Below are positions 8,916 through 18,211 of a stretch of 34,825 nt of DNA, in pieces. The stretch lies in contig WFZZ01000230.1 of the NCBI GenBank assembly GCA_015489315.1, forward strand, positions 1 through 34,825, in the 5' to 3' direction. The translations under genes were made by a program, and so were the position numbers. Every line of letters starts with the position of its first letter. Position 1 is the first letter of the stretch. The DNA is from Deltaproteobacteria bacterium. GTDB lineage: Bacteria; Desulfobacterota; Dissulfuribacteria; Dissulfuribacterales; QOAL01. The notes beneath the pieces are model-generated. The model saw only the letters and a list, made by a program, of their open reading frames with translations. It made no database searches and had not been told where the DNA came from.

Positions 8916-9861
8916 GGCCAAGCTCCCTTTTGTGAAGTCCCTTTTTAAATAAAAAGGAGCGTATTTCATTGCAAAGGGTGCATTTTGAGCCAAATTCCCT
9001 TTTTTCATCCATCTTAAGGCCCAAAGAACAGGCATATTCATAAAGCCCTTTAACCCCATTTTCGGCAAGGATGTTGATAATCGGGTACCTATCCTTGTCA
9101 AATGCCTTGCCAAGATCCGTTGCCTTTAGTTTTATTCCTGCACAAAGACCCGGGATATAATTCCCAAAAAGATCAATATGAAAATGACTGGTGTCAAAAA
9201 GTTCCATACATCCATTGCTATTAATCAATTCTTTTAAAGGCATCCCCATATCAAAAAAGTATTTTAGTGCCCTTCCACCCGGGTGAATCCAATATCTTTT
9301 GGGAATGTCTCGTATAAAACCCTTGCCAAAGATATCTTCCAGATCTTTAAGTGTATAGCGCTTTTCAGGGTCGAGTTTTAAAAACATATTTAGGTATTCC
9401 GATGTCCAGGGAAATATTCCCATACCTACCTTTTGGCACGCCGAGATTACTCCAAGGACCTTTTTAAGTGGAATATATTCCACGTGAAACGGGCTTATGG
9501 AGACAAGAATTCTTGAAATGCCCTCCTTTTTAAGGGTCAGAAGATAATCTATTGCCCGATTTTCATCTGTGAACCATGAAGAGTTTGTCTCTATGTATTC
9601 AATGTGTATCCCTATATCTCCCGCGGCACGAACTACTTCAAGGAGCCCCTTTTTGTTTAAAAAAGGTTCCCCTCCGCCTATATGCATTGTATTGCAACCA
9701 AGGCCTTTGGCAATTTTAAAGGCCTTAATGGCGGTTTCTTTGTCTATATATTGTTTGGGCCAAAAAGGGCTACAGTTATATAGGCAGTGTTTGCATGAAG
9801 ATGTGCAATAATAATTGGTAATTAGTCCACCTGAAATAAGGTTACTTATGGTAAAGGACAT
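8884..9861 (-). CDS. Radical SAM protein with C-terminal SPASM/twitch-like cysteines
   Basis: CTSSCKHC (CxxxCxxC), GGGEPF, and C-terminal NGCMELFDTSHFHIDLFGNYIPGLCAGI ... CTLC. Confidence 0.85.
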   Translation of the reverse strand: MSFTISNLISGGLITNYYCTSSCKHCLYNCSPFWPKQYIDKETAIKAFKIAKGLGCNTMHIGGGEPFLNKKGLLEVVRAAGDIGIHIEYIETNSSWFTDENRAIDYLLTLKKEGISRILVSISPFHVEYIPLKKVLGVISACQKVGMGIFPWTSEYLNMFLKLDPEKRYTLKDLEDIFGKGFIRDIPKRYWIHPGGRALKYFFDMGMPLKELINSNGCMELFDTSHFHIDLFGNYIPGLCAGIKLKATDLGKAFDKDRYPIINILAENGVKGLYEYACSLGLKMDEKREFGSKCTLCNEIRSFLFKKGLHKRELGPREYYSGLLN

Positions 9862-9862
9862 T

Positions 9863-10351
9863 TTAGTTTAATGGGATTCCGGGATTTAGGTCATTAAAAT
9901 CGAAATTACCCTTTTCCTCAAAGGGGATAGAAAAGCTTGGCCCCATTCCCGATGTCCGTGCCCAGATGGTTCCTTTCATTTTAAAATCTATCTTTGGTTC
10001 TTTTGACAGGGAAGAAAGAAGCCTTAGAACATTAAAGAGGGAACCAGATAGCCTTACATTGACCTTTTTATCTTCATGAGGCCCAATCTTAACATCTACA
10101 GAGTCAGCCCCGTCCATGAACTTTGAGCCATTTAAGTAAAGGGAATATTTTATGGAGTCTATGAGGATGTCGAATTTATTTGGATTATAAATCCCAAGGG
10201 TTGCAGTATAGGTGATGTGAGAAAGGCTTACATCTTTTACATTCAGACCCGAAAGCTCAATCTGTGGAGAAATTAAATCTTTTTTAGGGGCACAAGATGA
10301 AAAAAGGAAGAAGGCTGCAATGAGAAGAAAATATATTGCTGCCTTCTTCAT
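9863..10351 (-). CDS. LEA14/WHy-domain-like lipoprotein
   Basis: Lipobox-like LFSSCAPKK; ISPQIELSGLNVKDVSLSHITYTATLGIYNPNKFDILIDSIKYSLYLNG. Confidence 0.8.
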   Translation of the reverse strand: MKKAAIYFLLIAAFFLFSSCAPKKDLISPQIELSGLNVKDVSLSHITYTATLGIYNPNKFDILIDSIKYSLYLNGSKFMDGADSVDVKIGPHEDKKVNVRLSGSLFNVLRLLSSLSKEPKIDFKMKGTIWARTSGMGPSFSIPFEEKGNFDFNDLNPGIPLN

Positions 10352-10367
10352 TTTTATACAGGGATGT

Positions 10368-10649
10368 TTAAGAGCCGGTTTCTTTTAAGAGGGCACTAAC
10401 CTTTTTATATAGCCTTGAGACCTTTCTTGATGCAGTTCGTCTATGTAGTGTGCCCCTTTTGTGCCCAATCTTGTCAATATAGCTTTGAGCCTTTTTTAGA
10501 CAATCCAGAGCCTTTTCAGGGGCCTTTTCTGCGATTGCAGCTTCAACAGCCTTTGTAAGATTTTTTATCCTGGTCTTTCGCATCTTGTTGCGAAGCCTTC
10601 TTTTCTGATTTTGTCTAGCCCTCTTTAGAGCTGATTTATGATTAGCCAT
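10368..10649 (-). CDS. rpsT: 30S ribosomal protein S20
   Basis: MANHKSALKRARQNQKRRLRNKMRKTRIKNLTKAVEAAI... GTLHRRTASRKVSRLYKKV. Confidence 0.97.
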   Translation of the reverse strand: MANHKSALKRARQNQKRRLRNKMRKTRIKNLTKAVEAAIAEKAPEKALDCLKKAQSYIDKIGHKRGTLHRRTASRKVSRLYKKVSALLKETGS

Positions 10650-10675
10650 TTATCCTCCATGCTATATTAAGGATT

Positions 10676-10705
10676 TTTGAGATTGGCGCCTTTTATAATC
10701 TCAAA
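10676..10705. repeat. 9-bp perfect inverted repeat TTTGAGATT-N12-AATCTCAAA overlapping the rpsT promoter
   Basis: Arms 10676-10684 and 10697-10705; the right arm overlaps the -10 edge and spacer. Confidence 0.6.
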
Positions 10706-10720
10706 TAAAAACCGTGTCAA
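10692..10720 (-). promoter_or_regulatory. Candidate sigma70 promoter for rpsT: TTGACA-N17-TATAAA
   Basis: Minus strand TTGACA (plus tgtcaa 10715-10720), 17-nt spacer, TATAAA (plus tttata 10692-10697), in the hemA-rpsT gap. Confidence 0.7.
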
Positions 10721-10728
10721 TACAGGCC

Positions 10729-12081
10729 TTAAAATTGTCCATTGGTCGAGGCCTTTTTGTCTGTATCTTCACAAGAATGAGATTGTTTTTTGAGAGTTTC
10801 TTGCCTTTCATTTATCCCATTAAGAGAGAATATCTTTGAAATCATTACAAGAGCCTCTTCCTTGTTTTCAGAATTTCCCTTTTTCAAAAAAATTATAGGG
10901 TCATGAAGTATTTTGCTTACCAGAGACTGGGTCAGTTTTTCTATGGCCTTAAGCTCTTTTTCATCAAGGTTTTTAAGGTTTTTTAATGTCTTTGTTAGCT
11001 CTTTTTTTCTGATTGATTCTGCCTTTTCCTGTAAGCCCCTTATAACTGGAACAATATCCAGTGAACTGAGCCAGGATTTGAACTTAATTATCTCAGAATC
11101 AATTATCCTTTCCGCCTTTACTGCCTCTTTTTGACGTTCGGCCTTATTTTCTTCAACTACCTCCTTTAGCTCATCAATATCAAACACATAGCAGTTTTCA
11201 ATGTCATTTATCTCTGGATCCACATCTCGTGGAACTGCAATGTCAATAAAAAAGAGCAGTCTGTGGCGTCTAGGTCTCATTATTTTTTGAATCTGTTCTT
11301 TTTTAACCACAAAGCCTGGGGCACCAGTGGAACTGATTACAATATCAACCTCTATAAGGGCATCTTCTACCTCAGCCAAAGATATGGCCTCGCCTCCCAG
11401 GGTTTTGGATAGCTCTATTGCACGTTCAAGGGTCCTGTTGGCCACCTTTAGCTCTGAGATACCATTTGTTATTAAATGTTGTGCTGCAAGCTCAGCCATC
11501 TCGCCTGCACCAATAAGCATGGCACTTTTTCCAGAGAGGTCTCCAAATATCTTTTTGGCAAGTTCAACCGCTGCATAGCTAATGGAAACAGCTTGGCTTG
11601 CAATACGGGTTTCTGTGCGGATTTTTTTGGCCACTGAAAAGGCCTTATGCATGAGTTTGTTTAGTATTTGACCGGAACATCCTAGCTCGTGGGCTGTCCT
11701 ATATGCACTTTTTAGTTGGCCAAGGATCTGTGGCTCTCCAACGACCATGGAGTCAAGGCTTGATGCAACCCTGAAGACATGCCTTATTGCTTCCTTCCCT
11801 TTGTAAATATAAGTGCTTTTTAAAAAGTTTTCCGTGGGAACCTGTGCCACCTTGGTCCAGATATCAACAATTTCGTCCTTGGCACTGGAATAGTCCTTTA
11901 CACCTGCAATGACCTCTACCCGATTACAGGTTGAGAGAAATACCACCTCCCTCACAGAGGGTAATTCCCAAAAAAGCTTTATTGGAGGGTTTTCCATTTG
12001 GTTTAAGGCAAGCCTTTCCCTTACCTCAACAGGTGCTGTTTTGTGGTTTACTCCAATAACTAATATCTCTTTTGAAGGCAT
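10729..12081 (-). CDS. hemA: Glutamyl-tRNA reductase
   Basis: ILVIGVNHKTAPVEVRERLAL, LSTCNRVEV, VASSLDSMVVGEPQILGQLK, MLIGAGEMAELAAQHL. Start placed at M9 (12081); the ORF track extends to 12105. Confidence 0.95.
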   Translation of the reverse strand: MPSKEILVIGVNHKTAPVEVRERLALNQMENPPIKLFWELPSVREVVFLSTCNRVEVIAGVKDYSSAKDEIVDIWTKVAQVPTENFLKSTYIYKGKEAIRHVFRVASSLDSMVVGEPQILGQLKSAYRTAHELGCSGQILNKLMHKAFSVAKKIRTETRIASQAVSISYAAVELAKKIFGDLSGKSAMLIGAGEMAELAAQHLITNGISELKVANRTLERAIELSKTLGGEAISLAEVEDALIEVDIVISSTGAPGFVVKKEQIQKIMRPRRHRLLFFIDIAVPRDVDPEINDIENCYVFDIDELKEVVEENKAERQKEAVKAERIIDSEIIKFKSWLSSLDIVPVIRGLQEKAESIRKKELTKTLKNLKNLDEKELKAIEKLTQSLVSKILHDPIIFLKKGNSENKEEALVMISKIFSLNGINERQETLKKQSHSCEDTDKKASTNGQF

Positions 12082-12082
12082 A

Positions 12083-12901
12083 TCAAGAGGCATAGGAATG
12101 TGCACCAGGAAGAAAATAGGTTACTCCAATAAAGGTAAATAAAAGGGCCAAAAATCCAATTATGGTCATATATGCACTTCTTTTGCCACGCCAACCTACA
12201 GTGAGCCGTTGGTGCAAAAGCGCAGCATAAAGGAGCCATGTGATGAGGGACCAAGTTTCCTTTGGATCCCAACTCCAGTAAGCTCCCCAGGCCTTTTCTG
12301 CCCAGATGGAACCTGTAATTATTCCAAGGGTTAAAAAGGGAAACCCTATCTTAAGACATTTTTCAGCCATGGTGTCAAGGGTTTGAAGAGACGGAAGCCT
12401 TTTAAAAATTGCTCCGAGACGCTTTTTCTTTATTTGCCTCTCCTGAATTAGATACATAATAGATATGCAAAAGGACATGGTCAAAAGGGCGTAGGAAATA
12501 AGGCTTATGGAGGCATGAATAGGCAACCAGTAGCTTTGAAGGACAGGGGGAAGAGGTAATATCTTTTTAGGCTGTATAACTGAAAGTATAGTTACAAGGG
12601 TGATAATTGGACTAATAAAGGCCCCAAGGGCCTTAAGTTTGTGTCCCATCTGAAATAGTAAAAAGGCAAGGCATAGTGCCCAGGCCAAAAAGGAAAAGAC
12701 CTCATGAAAACTGACTATTGGAGGGTGTCCTGATGACATCCACCGAAGTAGAATGCTCAAGGTATGGATAAAAAGACCCGCCCAGAGAAAGTAGGTTGCG
12801 AATTTTTCAACATCCTTTCTAAGGGTTATAAGATTAACCAGAAAGCCAGCAGTAGCTAAAATATAGGCTATCAAGGTCAAGTGGAGCAGAAATTCAGTCA
12901 T
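12083..12901 (-). CDS. CcsA/HemX-like cytochrome c assembly membrane protein
   Basis: WAEKAWGAYWSWDPKETWSLITWLLYAALLHQR tryptophan-rich motif; multi-TM; adjacent to hemA. Confidence 0.9.
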   Translation of the reverse strand: MTEFLLHLTLIAYILATAGFLVNLITLRKDVEKFATYFLWAGLFIHTLSILLRWMSSGHPPIVSFHEVFSFLAWALCLAFLLFQMGHKLKALGAFISPIITLVTILSVIQPKKILPLPPVLQSYWLPIHASISLISYALLTMSFCISIMYLIQERQIKKKRLGAIFKRLPSLQTLDTMAEKCLKIGFPFLTLGIITGSIWAEKAWGAYWSWDPKETWSLITWLLYAALLHQRLTVGWRGKRSAYMTIIGFLALLFTFIGVTYFLPGAHSYAS

Positions 12902-13586
12902 TTTCTCCTAAAATGTTTTTCAGATTATTTATATCTTCATCACAAATTTCTTTGGCCCATCTATGGATTCTGGCCAGATCGTTTTCTTTTATCCATTTTA
13001 TACAGTCAAAGTTTATGAGCCCTTCCAATCTCTTTTTCTTTTCATCTCCTTTAAATTTTTTGATAATTATTTTTCTTAGGTACCCAATTAACGAAAGATA
13101 AGTGCTCCATTCGGGGTCAAATTCATCCTGAAGCCTTTTTCTTAAAGCCCTTGAAAGACCAGGGCTTTTGCCAGATGTTGATATTGCAATAGAAAGATCC
13201 CCTCTTTTTACCACTGATGGGACTATAAAACTACAAAGTTCAGGCCTATCCACTACATTACAAAAACAGTTGTTCTTACATGCCTCTTCATAGACCTTTT
13301 TCTGAGTCGAAACATCATCAGTTGCCGCAATAACAAGCCATGCCCCTTTTAAATCCCCTGATTTATACCTTCGGGCCCTATAGGAAATGGCCCCTTTTTT
13401 AAAAAGTTCATTTAGGCCGCTGGTGAGATTTGGACTTATAAGTTCAATTTTAGCCTTCGATGGCAAAAGGGCCTTGACCTTTCTTTCAGAAACCTTGCCT
13501 CCTCCTATAATTACAACCTTTTTGCCTTCAAGATTGCAAAAAATAGGTATATAAAAGGGTGTTTTATCGTTTTGAAATTGATACAT
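12894..13586 (-). CDS. Precorrin-2 dehydrogenase/siroheme synthase (CysG N-terminal type)
   Basis: PIFCNLEGKKVVIIGGGKVSERKVKALLPSKAKIELISP, VIAATDD, NVVDRPELCSFIVPSVVKRGDLSIAISTSGKSPGLSRALR. Confidence 0.92.
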   Translation of the reverse strand: MYQFQNDKTPFYIPIFCNLEGKKVVIIGGGKVSERKVKALLPSKAKIELISPNLTSGLNELFKKGAISYRARRYKSGDLKGAWLVIAATDDVSTQKKVYEEACKNNCFCNVVDRPELCSFIVPSVVKRGDLSIAISTSGKSPGLSRALRKRLQDEFDPEWSTYLSLIGYLRKIIIKKFKGDEKKKRLEGLINFDCIKWIKENDLARIHRWAKEICDEDINNLKNILGEND

Positions 13587-13650
13587 GGGACTATGATAGC
13601 AACAGGGGTCTTTTGAGGCAATGTCTCAAGGGGTAATTCATGGATGGATG

Positions 13651-14304
13651 CTACTTGTTGTTTTTCTCCCGAGCTTTCATGATGGCCTTTAGAAATGGGT
13701 TCTCATCACCTTTCATATTGGTGGGGAATTTGAATATTTGAGGACGTTTTGAATGTTTTTTATCCTTTTTTTTCTTCTTGGAATGAGTGGAAGAAGAATG
13801 TGAAATTGCCGATTTTGGCCTTGGAGTTGCCATAGCAACTGGTCTTGAAGAGCTTCTTTCCTTTTTGTTAGTTCCAAATACCTTCAAAAAAGCCTTTTCC
13901 TTGCCACGTAAAAAAAAGACTCCATTATCTGTAATATCTTCAACCTTCCAGCCATCTACCAGATCTCCTATGCTAACCTTTCTGTATTCCTTATCCTTGG
14001 AGCTTAAAGGTTTTAAAAAAGCCTTCTTTTTAGAGCCTGAAATTATAACCCCATAAATTGCATAATCCTTTTCAAGTTCTGAACTAGATGCGGCGCCATT
14101 GGAGTCATCTGCTGTTTTTTCCCCATTTCCCCTTTCAGGGTCAAAGGGATTCTTTTCTATGATGATATTATATCTATAGTTTGCCCCAATGGCCTTAGGA
14201 TTGAAGTAAAAAAAGCCCAAAAGGGCTAGGGAAAGTGAAACTACACTAATAGTTGCCCATTTCCCCACTTTCATCTTGCATGGGGTTATTCGATCTTTTT
14301 TCAT
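13651..14304 (-). CDS. gspC: Type II secretion protein GspC (HR domain present; no obvious PDZ)
   Basis: Single TM, KNPFDPERG, YAIYGVIISGSKKKAFLKPLSSKDKEYRKVSIGDLVDGWKVEDITDNGVFF; follows gspD. Start ambiguous (14304 or 14274; ORF track 14364). Confidence 0.82.
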   Translation of the reverse strand: MKKDRITPCKMKVGKWATISVVSLSLALLGFFYFNPKAIGANYRYNIIIEKNPFDPERGNGEKTADDSNGAASSSELEKDYAIYGVIISGSKKKAFLKPLSSKDKEYRKVSIGDLVDGWKVEDITDNGVFFLRGKEKAFLKVFGTNKKERSSSRPVAMATPRPKSAISHSSSTHSKKKKKDKKHSKRPQIFKFPTNMKGDENPFLKAIMKAREKNNK

Positions 14305-16297
14305 TTTCTCTAAGTATTCTTTTTTCTTCAAGCATCCTTTTAAGGCTATGGACCTTTGTGGCAAATTCTCTCGTTATGCGGTCCGCCTCAGCTCGTGTCC
14401 GAATTACGTGAGGAGTTAAGATAAAAATCAACTCCTTTTTTTCCTTTTTTGTCCCCTTTGAGCCAAAAAGATAACCAAGAACAGGAATATCTTTAAGGAC
14501 GGGTATTCCTGAGTGGACCTCAGTATATTGGGTGCTCATGAGACCGCCCATAAGAATATGCTGTCCATCTCGAGCTATGATATAGGTGGTTGCCTTTCTG
14601 TTTGTGATTCTTGGCGATGTAATTCCGGCTGTCGCCTGATCATTTACCTTGCTGACTTCTTGGGTGACTTCCATTCTTACAAGGCCACTATCGTTTATAA
14701 AGGGTTTTACTTGTAGGATAATACCTGTCTTTCGATATTGTACACCCTGGGTCTTTACTCCTCCTGAGGAGATGGTTGATTCCGATAAGGTAGGTACGTC
14801 TTCACCAATCTCAATGCGGGCTTCCTGGTTGTCAGCGGCAATGATGTTAGGGGCAGAAAGGATGTCAACATCTGTATTTTCAGCAAGAAGATGTATAAGT
14901 GCCCTTAGGGTTCCGTCTCCATCATAGAGGGCGTAGGTAAAACCTGGGAAACCCTTTCCAAGGGGCGTGTCTTGAGTAATAAATTTTCCAGCATCGAGCA
15001 TCATGTTGGCATTATAGGGGGATCCGCTGATGTTTATCCCTTTATTTTCTATAAACCACTCAACTCCATATTTTACATCATTAGTTAGAGATACCTCTGC
15101 AATGAGGACTTCAATGAGAACCTGTCTAGGAACAATGTCAAGCTTTTTTAAGACATCTCTAATAATTGCATAATCCTTTGGTCTTGCTTTAAAAATCAGG
15201 GAATTATTTGTTTCATCGGCTATGATTTTAACCTCTCCAGAAAGCTCGCCAGTTGATAATGATTTTTGGTCTTTCTTTTTGACTTCTCTCCTAACAAGGA
15301 CACGTCTATTCTTGGAACTTGATGAAGCTTCCCCATAAAGTTCATTTAATATTTCTGCAAGTTCTTTTGCCTTGCCATTTTGCACAAAATAGACATATAC
15401 CTTGCTTCCGCTTCCAAGTTGCCCCTGGTCCAGCTCATGAACCCACCTTGCCACCTGATCCATGACCTTTTTCCATCGTGTAACCACCAAAAGGGCATTC
15501 AAGGTCTTTAAGGGTATGATCTTTATTCCAGTAGTGTCAATTCCAGGCCTTTTATAAAGGATGCGGGCAGAGAATATACTTTCAAGATCCTTGGCAAGAT
15601 TTTCTATATCGGCATTTTCCAAGGTGAAAAGTTTCCAATAGACATTTTTAAATATGTTTTCATCAAGGATTGACAGAACCTTGCTGACCTTAGCCACATT
15701 TTCTGCAGTATCGGAAATGATAATGCTGTTGCTGCTTGTGACTGGGATAAGAACTGCACCTGGGGACACCAGGTTTCTCAGGTTGCTTACAGCATGGACC
15801 GCAGAAAGATACTCGAGCTGAATAACCCTTATCACATCCCCTGGCCTTTGAGGAGGAACCTTCGTTTCCACATAGCCTCCAAGCTTCGGGCTATTGGCCT
15901 TTCTGACCACCTTGTATAATCCATGAACCCCTGGAGTTATAGCAAGGCCCTGCATTTGAAGTACAGAGTTGATGAGGTCAAGGAGTTCCTTTTTGCTATA
16001 TCTCCCCTTAATATGAACGGATATTGTTCCTTTTATGGCAGGTTCTACCACAAAGTTAAGGCCAAGAATGTCGCCAAGAAGTTGATCTAGGACAGGGTAA
16101 ATGTCCATATTGTCTAGGGAGATTTCAATATCCCTCTTTTCCCCAGGCTTAGCCCCCTGGTATGGAGAAATTATAAGAGGAGGGTTATCTTCTTTATCCT
16201 GAGGTGCAGCTGTAGTTTGTGAAAAGCCATTTCCCACTAGACAAATGGTCAATAATAAAGCTATGGTTCCTATGATTATACTTTTGTTTCCTTTCAT
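14246..16297 (-). CDS. gspD: Type II secretion secretin GspD
   Basis: N-domain repeats, VPRQVLIEVLIAEVSLTNDVKYGVEW, GKGFPG, VPTLSESTISSGGVKTQGVQYRKTGIILQVKPFIN, ILMGGLMSTQYTEVHSGIPVLKDIPVLGYLFGS. Confidence 0.95.
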   Translation of the reverse strand: MKGNKSIIIGTIALLLTICLVGNGFSQTTAAPQDKEDNPPLIISPYQGAKPGEKRDIEISLDNMDIYPVLDQLLGDILGLNFVVEPAIKGTISVHIKGRYSKKELLDLINSVLQMQGLAITPGVHGLYKVVRKANSPKLGGYVETKVPPQRPGDVIRVIQLEYLSAVHAVSNLRNLVSPGAVLIPVTSSNSIIISDTAENVAKVSKVLSILDENIFKNVYWKLFTLENADIENLAKDLESIFSARILYKRPGIDTTGIKIIPLKTLNALLVVTRWKKVMDQVARWVHELDQGQLGSGSKVYVYFVQNGKAKELAEILNELYGEASSSSKNRRVLVRREVKKKDQKSLSTGELSGEVKIIADETNNSLIFKARPKDYAIIRDVLKKLDIVPRQVLIEVLIAEVSLTNDVKYGVEWFIENKGINISGSPYNANMMLDAGKFITQDTPLGKGFPGFTYALYDGDGTLRALIHLLAENTDVDILSAPNIIAADNQEARIEIGEDVPTLSESTISSGGVKTQGVQYRKTGIILQVKPFINDSGLVRMEVTQEVSKVNDQATAGITSPRITNRKATTYIIARDGQHILMGGLMSTQYTEVHSGIPVLKDIPVLGYLFGSKGTKKEKKELIFILTPHVIRTRAEADRITREFATKVHSLKRMLEEKRILRENEKRSNNPMQDESGEMGNY

Positions 16298-16878
16298 TGG
16301 TTTGCCCTATCTCCCAAAAATAGTGCTTCTACTTCAAGATTTACTCTAAGTTCTTTTTCCTTACCCCTCATAGTTGATACATTTATGTTGTTTATCCTTT
16401 GAAGCCTTTTGTCAGAATAAAAGTCTTCCAAGAAATGTACCAATTTTACTATATTTGTTTTTAGATTAAAAATTGCTACAGCAAGTTTATAACTTCTCCA
16501 TTTCCTTGGCCTACCGCTTCTATAGACAAGAACATTTATGTCATTCTTAGATGCCTTTTTTAAAAAGGAATCCTGGATATTTGTAGCAACCATCTGAATG
16601 GTGTCTCCTGGTACAAGGCGTCCTTTTAGCTGTTCCAATTTCTTTTTCTCAAGGGAAAGGGTCTGATCTATATTTTTTAGACGGTTTATTCTCCTTTTTA
16701 ACCGGCCTATTTTTAATTCTTGGGACTCAATATTTGTCTTTTGAAGCTCAATGCGTGATTCTATTGGCGAATACAAGAGGGCATACCAGGCAATAAAAAT
16801 AATTAAAAGGGCGCCATATCTTACCAGAGGAGGCTGTCTTTTAAGGTTCAAAAAGGAGATGTCCATAGTCAATTTCAA
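16294..16878 (-). CDS. gspM: Type II secretion GspM/PilO-like inner-membrane protein
   Basis: Short protein with one TM, coiled-coil and ferredoxin-like C-terminal half; located between gspL and gspD. Confidence 0.75.
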   Translation of the reverse strand: MKLTMDISFLNLKRQPPLVRYGALLIIFIAWYALLYSPIESRIELQKTNIESQELKIGRLKRRINRLKNIDQTLSLEKKKLEQLKGRLVPGDTIQMVATNIQDSFLKKASKNDINVLVYRSGRPRKWRSYKLAVAIFNLKTNIVKLVHFLEDFYSDKRLQRINNINVSTMRGKEKELRVNLEVEALFLGDRANQ

Positions 16879-16893
16879 TTAATGATTAATGGG

Positions 16894-18186
16894 TCATTTT
16901 AATGTTAATTCTACTGTATATCTTTCTTGTCCATTCCGATTTTTTGTAACTGGGGAGGCAAGTTTTACCTGGGAAAAGAGTCTGCTTTTCCGCCATGCCT
17001 CCATGGTTTGCACTGCATAACCTCCTTCTGCAGAGATGCGTAGTTTATTGTCTCTTAAGGTTAAATATTTTATCCATGCATTTTTAGGGGTCTTTTCTGC
17101 AAGTTCCTTTAAGACATCAAGGAAATTAGGCCGTTCCTTTAAAAATGCCTTGAGATCGCCTTGAAGGGCCCTGATCTTTTGAAGTTCTTCATCCTTCGAT
17201 TTTAGCGGCTTATATTTTTTTTCAAGAACAGTAATTATTTCTTGATTTTTTTTTGCAGTAAAACCTAGCTTTGTGAGTTTAAAAAGTCTTAGTCCAGAAA
17301 AGGCAAAAAGTATTGTTATTAGTCCTACAAGCAAGATCTGATAGGTATCAATTCTAAGAGATAGAGGCCTTTTCCGTGGCCCTGGTTTAAAGGATATTTG
17401 GGGATAGGAGGAAGTTCCAAGGATTGATGCAGAAAGGCCTAGGGTCCACTTTTTTAAACCAAGTATGCCTGTATTTTCAATTTTTGGCAGGCCTTTAAGC
17501 AAAAGTTTTTGATCCAATGTGTCACCAAGACCTTTTTCAAGGGGTATTACAGGTGTATTTTCTCCGTATTTAGCGGTAATAACGTCAAGGTTATTTAGAA
17601 AATGGCTTCCTTCCCAAAAGGAAGGGCCATGGAGATTTACAACTTTTTTTTCCTCTTCCCTTTGAAGGCTTATGCATGGGAAGGACATTTCTGATAGCTT
17701 TCTAAGAAGTATGTCTGTACCAAGTGAACAAGGGCTTATACAGAAAAGGCTCTTTTGATGGCCTGTATTTTTTATTTCTTCTAAAATGGAATCAATAAAG
17801 GGTCGTTTACAATAGGCGAGAAGTACCGTTGATATACCATTTCTTTCATAGGAAAAACAGTCATAATATATCTTTTCGGGGGGAATGTGAGAATGGACGT
17901 TTATTGATATTTTTACTGCATTTTCAGCCTCTTCTGGGGTAAGGCCAGGAAATTTCAGTTCTCTTAAGTAATATTTGGTCCTTGGAATGGCTACGGAGAT
18001 TATTCTAGATCGCTTAGGACTGATTTGTGCTAAAAGCCCCCTAAGCCTTTCTGCATCGTTTTTTCCAGGTACTTTCGTAAATAAAGGGGGGGTTGATCTT
18101 TCCCATCCTTTAAAAGACCTTTTTAGTAATTCATACTCGATCTGGTGTTCACCAAGATAGATGCCTAGAATTTCCTTTTTAAGCAC
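16894..18186 (-). CDS. gspL: Type II secretion GspL/PilM-like protein
   Basis: EILGIYLGEHQIEYELLKRSFKGWE actin-like start, central TM and C-terminal PilN-like domain. GTG start at 18186 with SD-like gaggtg; the ORF track uses TTG at 18198. Confidence 0.8.
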   Translation of the reverse strand: MLKKEILGIYLGEHQIEYELLKRSFKGWERSTPPLFTKVPGKNDAERLRGLLAQISPKRSRIISVAIPRTKYYLRELKFPGLTPEEAENAVKISINVHSHIPPEKIYYDCFSYERNGISTVLLAYCKRPFIDSILEEIKNTGHQKSLFCISPCSLGTDILLRKLSEMSFPCISLQREEEKKVVNLHGPSFWEGSHFLNNLDVITAKYGENTPVIPLEKGLGDTLDQKLLLKGLPKIENTGILGLKKWTLGLSASILGTSSYPQISFKPGPRKRPLSLRIDTYQILLVGLITILFAFSGLRLFKLTKLGFTAKKNQEIITVLEKKYKPLKSKDEELQKIRALQGDLKAFLKERPNFLDVLKELAEKTPKNAWIKYLTLRDNKLRISAEGGYAVQTMEAWRKSRLFSQVKLASPVTKNRNGQERYTVELTLK

Positions 18187-18211
18187 TATGCACCTCAAGT
18201 GGGTATTATGG

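Noticed and set aside
13613-13629. TTGAG-N7-CTCAA inverted repeat between gspC and the siroheme synthase
   Set aside because: Only a 5-bp stem with no T-tract on either strand; not distinguishable from chance and not called a terminator.
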